Positions 8,334 to 17,719 of a stretch of DNA of 64,000 nt are shown here, piece by piece. The stretch is taken from contig DXBC01000044.1 of the NCBI GenBank assembly GCA_019116745.1, positions 1 through 64,000 on the forward strand. The letters run 5' to 3'. The notes below the pieces were generated by a model. It was not told where the DNA came from. It ran no database searches and worked only from the letters and a program-made list of their open reading frames with translations. Numbering within the stretch: the stretch's first letter is position 1; every line of letters begins with the position of its first letter. Both the position numbers and the translations under genes were made by a program. Source of the DNA: Candidatus Lachnoclostridium stercorigallinarum. GTDB taxonomy: Bacteria; Bacillota; Clostridia; Lachnospirales; Lachnospiraceae.

Positions 8334-10001
8334 TTATTCCACAGATATAAGATAATAGTAAATGGGCTGTCCACCCCGGTGCAGTTCCACCTCGCACTCC
8401 GGACAGGCCTCCTTCGCTCTGGAGAGAAGCGCTTCTCCTTCCGCCTCGCTCACGTCGCTTCCGGAGTAAATGGTCACCAGCTCTGAATCTTCATCCAGCA
8501 TGGCTTTCAGGGACTCCAGGGCCGTGGTTTCCACCGATTTTCCCACAGCCAGCATCCCGCTGTCTCCGATTCCCATAATATCGCCTTGGGTAATTTCCAT
8601 GCCGTCTATGGTGGTATTTCTCACCGCGTAGGTAATCTGCGCCGTTTTTACACGGCTCATCTCGCGGATCATATTTTCCGTGTTCTCCTCTACTGACAGA
8701 TCCGGCGCAAAATTGACCAGAGCCGTAATTCCCTGGGGAACCGTCTTTGACGGAATCACTACCAGCTTCTTGCCCACTGCCAGCCCCGCGGCCTGTTCTG
8801 CCGCCAGAATAATGTTTTTATTGTTGGGAAGGACAAAAATCACGTCTGCGTTTACCTGATCCACAGCGTTTAACACATCCTCCGTGCTGGGGTTCATGGT
8901 CTGGCCTCCCTCAATGAGACAGTCCGCTCCGATTCCCTTAAAAATTTCGCCCATTCCGTCGCCCATGGACACAGCGATAAAGCCATAGGGCTTTCTGGGC
9001 TTCTGTTTTTCTTCCTCTTCCCTCTTCTGCTCTGCCGCAAGCCGCTCCGCATTCTGGATCAGCCGCTCATGATGCTCCTCTCTCATGTTGTCGATCTTCA
9101 TGCGGGAGAGGGAGCCGTAGGTCAGCGCCTTCTCAAAGGCCAGGCCGGGATGGTTGGTGTGAACATGAACCTTTACCAGATCGTCGTCCGCCACCACCAC
9201 AATGGAATCGCCGATGGACTCCAGGTAGGTCTTAAACTCCTCCTCCGTGCTCTCCTCCATAGGATGCTCCAGATTGATGATAAACTCCGTGCAGTAGCCG
9301 AAACGGATATCCGTCTCCGCCGCCACTGCCTCGCTTCTGGCTCCGGCCACGGTCATGGGCCTGCCGCTGTCCGCCTCAAAGTCCACTTCTCTGCCCAGCA
9401 GGCCGTCTCTGGCTCCTTTCAGCACTTCCATCAGTCCCTGTCCGCCGGAATCCACCACTCCCGCCTCTTTTAACACGGGGAGCATCTCCGGCGTCTGGCT
9501 GAGCACATAATCTCCGTACTCAATCACCTGATCTGCAAATGAAACAATATCTTCTGTCTCCGGAACCAGCTCCATCGCCTTGTCGGCCATTCCCCTGGCC
9601 ACTGTCAGAATGGTTCCCTCTTTCGGCTTCATCACCGCCTTGTAGGCAGTCTCCGTCCCACGCACAAAAGCATTTGCCAGCACGGTGGTAGTGATCACTT
9701 CCACACCCTTCAGTTCTTTTGTGAACCCCCGGAACAGCTGGGATAAAATGACGCCGGAATTTCCTCTGGCGCCTCTCAAAGATCCGGATGATATGGCCTT
9801 GGACAGATTTTCGATAGTGGGCTGCTCGATGGCGGCCACCTCTCTGGCTGCCGCCATGATCGTCAGTGTCATATTGGTCCCCGTATCCCCATCAGGAACC
9901 GGAAATACATTCAGCTCATTGATCCATTCTTTTTTTGCCTCCAGGCCCTTTGCCGCCGCCAGAAATGCTTTCTGCATCAGACTGGCATCGATCTCTTTCA
10001 T
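8334..10001 (-). CDS. DAK2 domain protein (YloV / FakA-like)
   Basis: MKEIDASLMQKAFLAAAKGLEAKKEWINELNVFPVPDGDTGTNMTLTI...SGSLRGARGNSGVILSQLFRGF; start moved from 10316 to 10001. Confidence 0.93.
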   Translation of the reverse strand: MKEIDASLMQKAFLAAAKGLEAKKEWINELNVFPVPDGDTGTNMTLTIMAAAREVAAIEQPTIENLSKAISSGSLRGARGNSGVILSQLFRGFTKELKGVEVITTTVLANAFVRGTETAYKAVMKPKEGTILTVARGMADKAMELVPETEDIVSFADQVIEYGDYVLSQTPEMLPVLKEAGVVDSGGQGLMEVLKGARDGLLGREVDFEADSGRPMTVAGARSEAVAAETDIRFGYCTEFIINLEHPMEESTEEEFKTYLESIGDSIVVVADDDLVKVHVHTNHPGLAFEKALTYGSLSRMKIDNMREEHHERLIQNAERLAAEQKREEEEKQKPRKPYGFIAVSMGDGMGEIFKGIGADCLIEGGQTMNPSTEDVLNAVDQVNADVIFVLPNNKNIILAAEQAAGLAVGKKLVVIPSKTVPQGITALVNFAPDLSVEENTENMIREMSRVKTAQITYAVRNTTIDGMEITQGDIMGIGDSGMLAVGKSVETTALESLKAMLDEDSELVTIYSGSDVSEAEGEALLSRAKEACPECEVELHRGGQPIYYYLISVE

Positions 10002-10021
10002 ATCCACAGGTTGTTTCCTCC

Positions 10022-10378
10022 TTAATCTATCACTCTGACACCTTCCACGAAAATGTTGATCCTGTCCACTTCCATACCGGTGAAAGCCTCTACTTTGTAT
10101 TTTACGCTCTCCATGAGATTTTCCGAAACAGCGGAAATATTGACCCCATAGGAGACGATCACGTGAAAATCGATGTGAATATGGTTGTCCACAATCTCCA
10201 CATCCACGCCTCTGGTTAGACTGTCCTTTTTCAGCAGCTTCACCAGGCCGTCCTTCATGTTCACTGCGGCCATTCCCACAATCCCGAAGCACTCTACCGC
10301 AGCATTGCCTGCGCACTGGGCGATCACATCCGGGTGGATCTGAATTTCACCCAGCTTATTATTCAAACGTCCTCTCAT
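10022..10378 (-). CDS. Asp23/Gls24 family envelope stress-type protein (YloU-like)
   Basis: MRGRLNNKLGEIQIHPDVIAQCAGNAAVECFGIVGMAAVNMKDGL; next to DAK2 and rpmB. Confidence 0.9.
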   Translation of the reverse strand: MRGRLNNKLGEIQIHPDVIAQCAGNAAVECFGIVGMAAVNMKDGLVKLLKKDSLTRGVDVEIVDNHIHIDFHVIVSYGVNISAVSENLMESVKYKVEAFTGMEVDRINIFVEGVRVID

Positions 10379-10492
10379 ATAAAAAATGCCTCCAATCTGC
10401 CCTTCTCCGGGGGGCATCCCGTAACCAGATCTTCTATTGTTCCTATTATACATGATATTAAAAAAAAAAGAAACAAAATTTTATTTTACTGC

Positions 10493-10521
10493 TTGCAAAA
10501 ACCTTTTTTTTCTGCTATTAT
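10493..10521 (+). promoter_or_regulatory. Sigma-A-type promoter for rpmB
   Basis: TTGCAA (10493-10498), 17-nt spacer, TATTAT (10516-10521). Confidence 0.7.
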
Positions 10522-10579
10522 ACAATATGTTGTGGATTCTAAGTAAGGAGTCCAAGTAGCTTTTAAGGAGGTGCAAATC

Positions 10580-10765
10580 ATGGCGAAATGTGCAATTTGT
10601 GAAAAAGCTGCTCACTTCGGAAACAACGTGAGCCATTCTCATAGACGTTCCAACAAAATGTGGAAAGCCAACGTAAAATCTGTCAAAGTGAAAGTCAATG
10701 GCGGCGCTCGTAAGATGAACGTGTGTACTTCTTGCTTACGTTCCGGCTTAGTGGAAAGAGTATAA
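10580..10765 (+). CDS. rpmB: 50S ribosomal protein L28
   Basis: MAKCAICEKAAHFGNNVSHSHRRSNKMWKANVKSVKVKVNGGARKMNVCTSCLRSGLVERV. Confidence 0.98.
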   Translation: MAKCAICEKAAHFGNNVSHSHRRSNKMWKANVKSVKVKVNGGARKMNVCTSCLRSGLVERV

Positions 10766-10783
10766 ACAGAGAATTTGAGAATA

Positions 10784-10813
10784 AAAACAGCCCTTGCAGA
10801 AGGGCTGTTTTTT
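10784..10813 (+). terminator. Rho-independent terminator of rpmB
   Basis: aaaacagccctt gcag aagggctgttttttg. Confidence 0.9.
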
Positions 10814-10841
10814 GTTTCCATTGATTTTCGTTTCCATCCCC

Positions 10842-11600
10842 TCACTCTCCTTTCCCGTTTCGGAACAGGGGAAATATGTCCAGTTCTCCCATTTCCGACT
10901 CCCCGGAAACGCCTTCTCCCGGCACATCCCGATATACACAGTAGCGCAGGCTCTCCAGAGCTCCGTTTTCTGCTGCCAGAAATCCGAACTCCCCGCCGCC
11001 GATTCCCCGGACCGGGTAAATGTTGGAATTTCTGGTCAGGTTTTCCTTTTCCAGAAGCCTGTCCGCCTTTTCCTGAACTGGCATGGCCTGGGAGTAGCTC
11101 CAGGAAAGGAGATCGTTTTTCACCGACTGGTATTTCCAGCGCTCAGTCAGAAGATTATTCTCATACTCAAAGCAGTAGGTCACCGGATTTTCGTTTTCCG
11201 GGGCAAAATAAGCCGGGGTAATATAAGCTCTCTCCCGCCCGGCATCGATCACCGCGTAATCGTCGCCCACAGTAGCATCCGCCCCCAGAGCTTTCAGATC
11301 CAGGGACCGGAACACCTGCCAGCTGGATTCCTGCCTTTCGCAGACAAAGAGGCCGAAGTATCCGTGAAATACAATCCGGTTTCTGTCCCCGTAATCAAAT
11401 TCCAGAGGGCTTCTCCCCGTCGTTGCTCCTGTATCAAAGAGTTTTTTTAAGTCGCTGCCCGCCGGCACTATCCCGTCCGGAACGCCCGCGGCCTCCTCCC
11501 TCTCCTTCTCCTGCGTCTCTTTCTGTTCCCCGGAAGAGCGGCTGCAGCCATACAGCGCAAATAATCCCAGGCAGAAAATTGCCATATAAATCGGACTCAT
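10842..11600 (-). CDS. Putative lipoprotein of unknown function
   Basis: MSPIYMAIFCLGLFALYGCSRSSGEQKETQEK: signal peptide with a lipobox-like LYGC; no recognised domain. Confidence 0.6.
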   Translation of the reverse strand: MSPIYMAIFCLGLFALYGCSRSSGEQKETQEKEREEAAGVPDGIVPAGSDLKKLFDTGATTGRSPLEFDYGDRNRIVFHGYFGLFVCERQESSWQVFRSLDLKALGADATVGDDYAVIDAGRERAYITPAYFAPENENPVTYCFEYENNLLTERWKYQSVKNDLLSWSYSQAMPVQEKADRLLEKENLTRNSNIYPVRGIGGGEFGFLAAENGALESLRYCVYRDVPGEGVSGESEMGELDIFPLFRNGKGE

Positions 11601-11716
11601 AACATCATCTCCCTTCCGTATAATGCCCCTATTATATAACTGCGGCAAGGGAAATTCATCTTACATTTTTTTACAATTTCCGAAACATCTTAATATATTC
11701 TGAATGAATTCTTACA

Positions 11717-11854
11717 TCAGCAGCAAAACAGATTGTAGCCCACAATGAGGCAGGCGGTGATAAACACCAGAGTAGTAAAGTTCTCCGGCACAATGAGCAT
11801 AACCGTCATCCCCACGCCGAAGCAGAACAGCATCAGTCCGATTACCCGTTTCAT
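11717..11854 (-). CDS. 45-aa hydrophobic small membrane protein
   Basis: Own translation (below ORF-track cutoff): MKRVIGLMLFCFGVGMTVMLIVPENFTTLVFITACLIVGYNLFCC*, preceded by a purine-rich gaaggga RBS. Confidence 0.6.
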   Translation of the reverse strand: MKRVIGLMLFCFGVGMTVMLIVPENFTTLVFITACLIVGYNLFCC

Positions 11855-11917
11855 GAAAAAATCCCTTCCGCTTCGATATCTATAATATCTTATGCGAAAG
11901 GGACGTTCTTATACTAT

Positions 11918-12340
11918 CTAAACCTCTTCGTTCTCTGTTTTTTCTGCGGCTCCGGCAGCCATCTCCCTGGCGGCCTCCGCCGCCTCCCGGCTCACCGGCT
12001 GCTCCGGCTTTCCTGCCACAAATTTGTTTACAAAATCCGGAACCATGTCCAGCACCTTTGTCATGGCATCCTGCTGCTTTACGTTTACCAGCCGGGTCAC
12101 GCCGTTCTGGATCACCAATACCGCGCTGGGGCTCATCTTGGCACTCATTCCTCCGCCCCCGTTCTGCTTGGCGTTCTCCGCGAAGGATCCGGCGGCCATG
12201 CCGCAGGTCACATCCACCAGAGGCAGGATAATAGCGTCGTCGATTTTCACCGCATCTCCCACCACAGTCTTGGTGGTGACAAAATGATCCATTCCCTTAA
12301 ACAAGGCTTCCACTGTCGCTGCAAAATGATTCTCTGCCAT
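11918..12340 (-). CDS. ytfJ: GerW/YtfJ family sporulation protein
   Basis: MAENHFAATVEALFKGMDHFVTTKTVVGDAVKIDDAIILPLVDVTCGMAAGSF...GGGGMSAKMSPSAVLVIQNG. Confidence 0.93.
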   Translation of the reverse strand: MAENHFAATVEALFKGMDHFVTTKTVVGDAVKIDDAIILPLVDVTCGMAAGSFAENAKQNGGGGMSAKMSPSAVLVIQNGVTRLVNVKQQDAMTKVLDMVPDFVNKFVAGKPEQPVSREAAEAAREMAAGAAEKTENEEV

Positions 12341-12353
12341 AAGTCTCCTCCTT

Positions 12354-13238
12354 CTATCGGTCCATCAGCTTTCTGACCAGTTTTCTGAAATTTTTATCCA
12401 TCATCAGCCGCGCCGCCGCGCCCAGAAGCACAGCCAGCCGGATCCGCCCCTTTATGCTCAGTTCCCCTTCCAGAACCTCCCGGTCAAACACCGGGGTGAT
12501 CTGCAGACTGTCCCGGTACACCGGATACAGAATGGCCGCCCAGGAGAGCACCTGTCCGGTGCGGTAGGGATCGTCAAACCCAAAGGTCACACGTCCCTTT
12601 ATGCTGCGGGGAAGCACATGGCGGAGTACCCGCCACAGCTGGGAGCGGACCAGACGAAACGTCTTTTTGTTCTCCTCATCCCGGAGAAAGGCCATGACCT
12701 GGTCCTTCTTCTCAAAAAGGGCGCGAATCCGGCTCCGGATATGGGCAATCTTCCTGAAAAGCCCCTGAACTGCCGTCTGCATCCGGCCGGAAGACGGTCC
12801 GTCCCCCGCCTTTCTCTCTTCTTTTCCCCCGGAAGCTTTCTCTGCGGACGGGCGCTTCCTTTCCTCCGTCTCTTTCCTCCGGTCCGTCCCGCCGCCGGTC
12901 TCCTCCCGGTCCAGGGAAGCCGTATGTACCGACGGCTCTGAAATCTCCTGCAGATCCCCCTCCAGATCTTCCGCCTCCGCCGGGCCGCCCCCCAGCCGGC
13001 GGCCAAACAGCTTTACAGAGGAGGAAACCTCTCCCTTTTCCAGGAAAAACTCCAAAGACAGCCCGCGAAAGAACCAGCTGACCCGCCCCCGGGCGTTCAG
13101 CTCCCCGTACCGGCTCCCCTCCGCCTGGTAGCGCACCGGGACAAAGAGAGCGGCAAGCACTGCCAGCAGAACAAGACCGATGAGAGCCAGCAGAATAATC
13201 CCTATACATTTCAGGATAAGAAACAGTATTTGTATCAT
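12354..13238 (-). CDS. DUF2953 (YtfI-like) membrane protein
   Basis: N-terminal TM, C-terminal KGRVTFGFDDPYRTGQVLSWAAILYPVYRDSLQITPVFDREVLEGELSIKGRIRL; next to ytfJ. Confidence 0.85.
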   Translation of the reverse strand: MIQILFLILKCIGIILLALIGLVLLAVLAALFVPVRYQAEGSRYGELNARGRVSWFFRGLSLEFFLEKGEVSSSVKLFGRRLGGGPAEAEDLEGDLQEISEPSVHTASLDREETGGGTDRRKETEERKRPSAEKASGGKEERKAGDGPSSGRMQTAVQGLFRKIAHIRSRIRALFEKKDQVMAFLRDEENKKTFRLVRSQLWRVLRHVLPRSIKGRVTFGFDDPYRTGQVLSWAAILYPVYRDSLQITPVFDREVLEGELSIKGRIRLAVLLGAAARLMMDKNFRKLVRKLMDR

Positions 13239-13240
13239 GG

Positions 13241-13564
13241 TTACCTCTCGCCGCCGTACTCAGCCAGAAAATCTTCCAGGGAAAAGCCCCCTGTAGTCCG
13301 GTACATATCTGCCACAATCCGCCCGGCCACCACAAGAGCCTCGTCGTAGCCGGCGGCAATCCCCAGAACCAGCGGATTTTTTTCCTGGCAGTAGGGCCTG
13401 GCAAATTCCGCGGCGGAATAGATATCAAGAATATTATTCCCCCCGGAAGCCGGCGTAATCACATAAATATACCCGTCTTTCACCTGCCGCCTGATCTTCT
13501 GTATCACGGCGTACCGTTTTTTCGCCGCTTCCTCTCCCACGTAAAGATGACTGTACCAGCGCAT
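13241..13564 (-). CDS. Conserved-looking hypothetical protein (107 aa)
   Basis: MRWYSHLYVGEEAAKKRYAVIQKIRRQVKDGYIYVITPASGGNNILDIYSAAEFARPYCQEKNPLVLGIAAGYDEALVVAGRIVADMYRTTGGFSLEDFLAEYGGER. Confidence 0.75.
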   Translation of the reverse strand: MRWYSHLYVGEEAAKKRYAVIQKIRRQVKDGYIYVITPASGGNNILDIYSAAEFARPYCQEKNPLVLGIAAGYDEALVVAGRIVADMYRTTGGFSLEDFLAEYGGER

Positions 13565-13578
13565 GGGGCAAAACTCCT

Positions 13579-14829
13579 TTATGATTTGCGGTAATTGTCC
13601 AGAATGGAACGGCGCAGCAGATCCAGCGCCTTTACCACCGCCTGCTCCCGCACTTTATTGCGGTTTCCCTTAAAGTGAAATTCCTCTACCCGAACCTTAT
13701 CATTCATGTAGCAGGAAATGTAAACCAGCCCTGCCGGCTTGTCCCCGTCTGCCTCCGGGCCGGCAATGCCGGTGACCGCCACACAGGCATCGGAATCCGT
13801 GGCGAACACGCCGCCCACCGCCATCTCCCTGGCCGTCTGCTCGCTGACCGCCCCGTATTTTTTCAGGGTGCTCTTGCTCACGTCCAGCAGCTTTCTCTTC
13901 GCCTTGTTGGAGTAGGTGACAACGCCTTCCCGGAACACCTCCGACGCCCCCGGAACATTTACCAGGCGCCCCGCCAGCAGTCCGCCGGTGCAGGACTCCG
14001 CCGTGGTCACAGTAAGGCCGTATTTTTTCAGCAGGTCCACCACCGCCATCTCCAGCGTCTCCTCCTCCCGGACGCTGTAGACATTGTCTCCCAGACGGCT
14101 GCGGATCTCCTTCACCACCGGCTTGATCAGCTTTTTCGCCTCTTCCTCGCCGGCAGCCTTCGCCGTCACGCGGACGTGCACCTCGCCGATCTTTGCATAA
14201 GTGGCGATGGTGGGATTTGTCTGGCTGTCAATGAGATCAATGAGCATTTCCTCCACGCCGCTCTCCCCCACGCCGCAGATCTTTACCATGCGGGAGAGGA
14301 TGTACTCCGGCCGCAGCGCCCTCAGATAGGGCGTTACCTGCTCGCGAAACAGCGGAATCAGCTCGTCGGGAGGCCCGGGGAGAAGAATGACGGACTTTCC
14401 GTATTTTTCCAGAATCAGGCCGGGGGCCGTGCCGTTGTCATTGTCCAGAACCTTTGCCCCGGCGGGAACCTCCGCCTGCTTCCAGTTGTTGTCGGGTATC
14501 TCCTTGTAAATACTGTCGGCGAAATAGGCTTCCAGCCGCTCTCTGGTATGGGCGTCCTCCACCAGGGGAATCCCCATCACCTCCGCGCACACTTCTTTTG
14601 TCAGGTCGTCCTCCGTGGGCCCCAGTCCGCCGGTGAGAATCACAATGTCTGAGCGCTTTAAGGCCGTGCGGACAGCCTCCGCCAGCCGTTCCCGGTTATC
14701 TCCCACCACGCTCTGATTGTAGGAAGAGAATCCCAGAAGAGCGCACTGCTCAGCCAGAAACTGGGCGTTGGTGTTTACAATATTTCCTAACAGCAGCTCT
14801 GTTCCCACAGAAATCTGTTCCACTGTCAC
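13579..14829 (-). CDS. cinA: CinA family (nicotinamide-nucleotide amidohydrolase / competence-damage inducible)
   Basis: VTVEQISVGTELLLGNIVNTNAQFLAEQCALLGF...ILTGGLGPTEDDLTKE...TTAESCTGGLLAGRLVNVPGAS; GTG start at 14829 with RBS ggagg. Confidence 0.95.
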   Translation of the reverse strand: MTVEQISVGTELLLGNIVNTNAQFLAEQCALLGFSSYNQSVVGDNRERLAEAVRTALKRSDIVILTGGLGPTEDDLTKEVCAEVMGIPLVEDAHTRERLEAYFADSIYKEIPDNNWKQAEVPAGAKVLDNDNGTAPGLILEKYGKSVILLPGPPDELIPLFREQVTPYLRALRPEYILSRMVKICGVGESGVEEMLIDLIDSQTNPTIATYAKIGEVHVRVTAKAAGEEEAKKLIKPVVKEIRSRLGDNVYSVREEETLEMAVVDLLKKYGLTVTTAESCTGGLLAGRLVNVPGASEVFREGVVTYSNKAKRKLLDVSKSTLKKYGAVSEQTAREMAVGGVFATDSDACVAVTGIAGPEADGDKPAGLVYISCYMNDKVRVEEFHFKGNRNKVREQAVVKALDLLRRSILDNYRKS

Positions 14830-14831
14830 GG

Positions 14832-15374
14832 TTACATTCCTCCTTCCGTCAGTATACCGCGGTTTTTCCAGATATAATCCACAAGAGAGATCACCGTGAG
14901 GGCCAGGGCGATCCATACGCAGGCCGTGGCCAGGGGACGCAGAACCTCAAAATCAAAAATCAGCAGAATCACGGCGATCATCTGGAATGTGGTCTTAAAC
15001 TTTCCCCAGTAGCTGGCGGCGATCACCACCCCGTTGTCGGAGGCGATGAGGCGGAAGCCGCTGATGATAAATTCCCGGCTGATGATCACAATGACCATCC
15101 AGGCCGGCAGCTGACCCAGCTCAATCAGGCAGATGAGGGCAGAGCAGACCAGCAGCTTGTCCGCCAGAGGATCCATAAATTTTCCGAAGTTGGTCACCAG
15201 ATTGTATTTTCTGGCAATCTTTCCGTCCAGCATATCCGTCAGGCTGGCTGCAATAAAGATCACCGCCGCAACGTAGCGCAACGTCTGGTTCTGTCCGCTG
15301 TCCCACAGCAGACAGACCACGAAAAAGGGAATCATAATCACCCGCAGAAGGGTCAGTTTATTCGGCAGATTCAT
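14832..15374 (-). CDS. pgsA: CDP-diacylglycerol-glycerol-3-phosphate 3-phosphatidyltransferase
   Basis: MNLPNKLTLLRVIMIPFFV...SLTDMLDGKIARKYNLVTNFGKFMDPLADKLLV. Confidence 0.96.
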   Translation of the reverse strand: MNLPNKLTLLRVIMIPFFVVCLLWDSGQNQTLRYVAAVIFIAASLTDMLDGKIARKYNLVTNFGKFMDPLADKLLVCSALICLIELGQLPAWMVIVIISREFIISGFRLIASDNGVVIAASYWGKFKTTFQMIAVILLIFDFEVLRPLATACVWIALALTVISLVDYIWKNRGILTEGGM

Positions 15375-16698
15375 CGTACACCTCTCCTATCAGATCATAT
15401 TCCAGGGCGCCCGTCACCTTTACCCGGACAAAATCGCCGGACATCAGCTCCAGCCCCGTATTTACAAAAATCAGTCCGTCCACTCCAGGGGCATCCATGT
15501 AAGTCCGGCCCACATAGGCGTTTTCATCCGCTACTTTCCCTTCGATCAGCACTTCCAGCACCCGGCCCACCATGCGGCCGCAGGCCTCAAAGGCGATTTC
15601 CTGCTGCAGCTCCATGATCTCGTCCCGGCGCTCCTCCTTTACTTCCTGAGGCACCTGGTCCGGGAAGGATGCCGCCGGCGTGTCCTCCTCCAGGGAATAG
15701 GCGAATACCCCGAGGCGGGTAAATTCCATCTCGTCCACAAAGTTGTAAAGCTCCTCGTGGTCCTCCTGGGTCTCTCCGGGAAAGCCGGAAATCAGAGTGG
15801 TTCTGAGGGCGATGTCCGGAATCTCCCGGCGCAGTTTTTCAATCATTTCCCGAAGCTGAGCCTGATTGGTGCGGCGGTTCATCCGCTTTAAAATCCTGTC
15901 GCTGGCGTGCTGGATGGGAATATCCAGGTAGTGACAGATCTTCTCCTCATCCCGGATGGCGGCGATCAGCTCGTCGGTGATCTCCTCCGGATAGCAGTAC
16001 TGGATGCGGATCCACTGAATTCCCGGAATGCGGCACAGTTTCCTCAGAAGCTCCGGCAGGCTTTTCTTTCCGTACAGGTCCACGCCGTACAGAGTCGTCT
16101 CCTGAGCCACCAGAATCAGTTCCTTCACTCCCTTTTCCGCCAGCTCCTCCGCTTCCCGCACCAGCTGTTCCATGGGAACGCTGCGGTACGGTCCCCGCAG
16201 ATAGGGAATGATGCAGTAGGTACACCGTTTATCGCAGCCCTCGGCGATTTTCAGAAAGGCGTAGTAGCCCCCTGTGGTGACCAGGCGTTCCGCATCCACC
16301 CGGGGAAGGGCCGAAAGCTCCTCAAAACACTGGATATGCTCTTCGCCGGCCAGCACCTTCCGGATCACCGGCACGATCTCGTCATAGGCCGTTGTGCCGA
16401 TGACGGCGTCTACCTCGGGGATCTCCCCGATGATTTCTTCCCTGTAGCGCTCCGCCATGCAGCCGGTGACAATCAGCGCCCGGCAGGAACCGGATTTCCG
16501 GTACTCAGCCATCTCCAGAAGGGTGTTTACGCTCTCCTCCTTGGCGTCTCCGATAAAGCAGCAGGTATTGACCAGAATCACATCCGCTTCCGCCTCATCG
16601 TCCGTAAAGGTAAAGCCGTCTTTATAGAGCAGTCCCAGCATTTTTTCACTGTCCACCAGATTTTTGTCGCAGCCCAGGGACACACAAAGCAGTTTCAT
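15358..16698 (-). CDS. rimO: Ribosomal protein S12 methylthiotransferase RimO
   Basis: MKLLCVSLGCDKNLVDSEKMLGLL...CDKRCTYCIIPYLRGPYRS. Confidence 0.97.
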   Translation of the reverse strand: MKLLCVSLGCDKNLVDSEKMLGLLYKDGFTFTDDEAEADVILVNTCCFIGDAKEESVNTLLEMAEYRKSGSCRALIVTGCMAERYREEIIGEIPEVDAVIGTTAYDEIVPVIRKVLAGEEHIQCFEELSALPRVDAERLVTTGGYYAFLKIAEGCDKRCTYCIIPYLRGPYRSVPMEQLVREAEELAEKGVKELILVAQETTLYGVDLYGKKSLPELLRKLCRIPGIQWIRIQYCYPEEITDELIAAIRDEEKICHYLDIPIQHASDRILKRMNRRTNQAQLREMIEKLRREIPDIALRTTLISGFPGETQEDHEELYNFVDEMEFTRLGVFAYSLEEDTPAASFPDQVPQEVKEERRDEIMELQQEIAFEACGRMVGRVLEVLIEGKVADENAYVGRTYMDAPGVDGLIFVNTGLELMSGDFVRVKVTGALEYDLIGEVYDESAE

Positions 16699-16752
16699 AT
16701 ATTTGTTTTCTCCTCACTGTATCTGTTATTTCAAAACTCGGAAAGTCCTGTT

Positions 16753-16787
16753 AAAAAAAGCCGGTCCCTGGAAACGGAAACGGCTTT
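16753..16787 (-). terminator. Rho-independent terminator of rpoZ
   Basis: Minus strand AAAGCCG ... CGGCTTTTTTT. Confidence 0.75.
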
Positions 16788-16795
16788 GCGGCTGT

Positions 16796-17047
16796 TTATT
16801 CTGCCTCGTCCTCTCCCTCTTCTTCCGGAAGGATCTTCACATAGGATTTGTACAGCTCTTCAATGGCCACGGAAAGAGGCTTTCTGCCTGCGGACGGCAC
16901 ATAGGCCTCCTCGCCGGCGATCAGCTGTCTCGCCCTTTTGGCGCTGGCAATCACGATGGAATAGCGGCTCTGAACCACCGGCTGCTCGCCCTGCTCCACA
17001 TCGCTGTTTACTGCTTCAATCAGATCCGTATAAGATGGATGCAACAT
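16796..17047 (-). CDS. rpoZ: RNA polymerase omega subunit
   Basis: MLHPSYTDLIEAVNSD...QSRYSIVIASAKRARQLIAGEE...KPLSVAIEELYK; adjacent to gmk. Confidence 0.92.
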   Translation of the reverse strand: MLHPSYTDLIEAVNSDVEQGEQPVVQSRYSIVIASAKRARQLIAGEEAYVPSAGRKPLSVAIEELYKSYVKILPEEEGEDEAE

Positions 17048-17071
17048 ATTCTCATTCTCCTTTTCGTTCTT

Positions 17072-17713
17072 CTATTCTGAAATATTCTTTAATTCTTCCT
17101 TCATCTGCGCCACAAACTTCCCGTGGAGAGACATTCTGCGGTGCTGAGCCTGGATCAGTCTGTGCAGCTCTTGCGTGCACTGCCCGATCTCGTCGTTGAC
17201 CAGAAGGTAATCGTAGCGGTCCATCTGTTCCGCCTCCTCACAGGCCCGCTTCATCCGGGCGTCAATGACCTCCGGCGTTTCCGTGCCTCTGTTTACCAGC
17301 CGGCGCTTCAGCTCCTCCGCAGACGGCGGCGTCACAAAAATCAGCAGAGTCTCCGGAAATTTCTCCTTGACCTTCAGAGCTCCCTGAATTTCAATCTCCA
17401 GAATCACATCTTTTCCCGCCTCCATCTGGCTCATCACATAATCCCGGGGCGTGCCGTAATAGTGGTCCACATACCGGGCATACTCGATGAGGCGGTCCTC
17501 GCCGATCATCTTCTCAAATTCTTCCTCTTCCACAAAAAAATATTCTCTGCCATGCACTTCGCCCTCTCTGGGCTTTCTGGTGGTGGCGGATATGGACAGG
17601 GCGTAATTGTCGTACCTCTCCATCAGCGCTTTCATCAGCGTCCCCTTGCCGGCTCCGGAAAATCCGGACACGACCGCCAGTATTCCTCTCTCCTTCATGG
17701 AATAACTCCTCAC
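17072..17713 (-). CDS. gmk: Guanylate kinase
   Basis: GILAVVSGFSGAGKGTLMKALMERYDNYALSISATTRKPREGEVHGREYFFV. Confidence 0.97.
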   Translation of the reverse strand: MRSYSMKERGILAVVSGFSGAGKGTLMKALMERYDNYALSISATTRKPREGEVHGREYFFVEEEEFEKMIGEDRLIEYARYVDHYYGTPRDYVMSQMEAGKDVILEIEIQGALKVKEKFPETLLIFVTPPSAEELKRRLVNRGTETPEVIDARMKRACEEAEQMDRYDYLLVNDEIGQCTQELHRLIQAQHRRMSLHGKFVAQMKEELKNISE

Positions 17714-17719
17714 TTGATC

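Noticed and set aside
15907-17199. 430-aa plus-strand ORF
   Set aside because: Antisense shadow of rimO/rpoZ/gmk; sequence is low-quality with no family resemblance.
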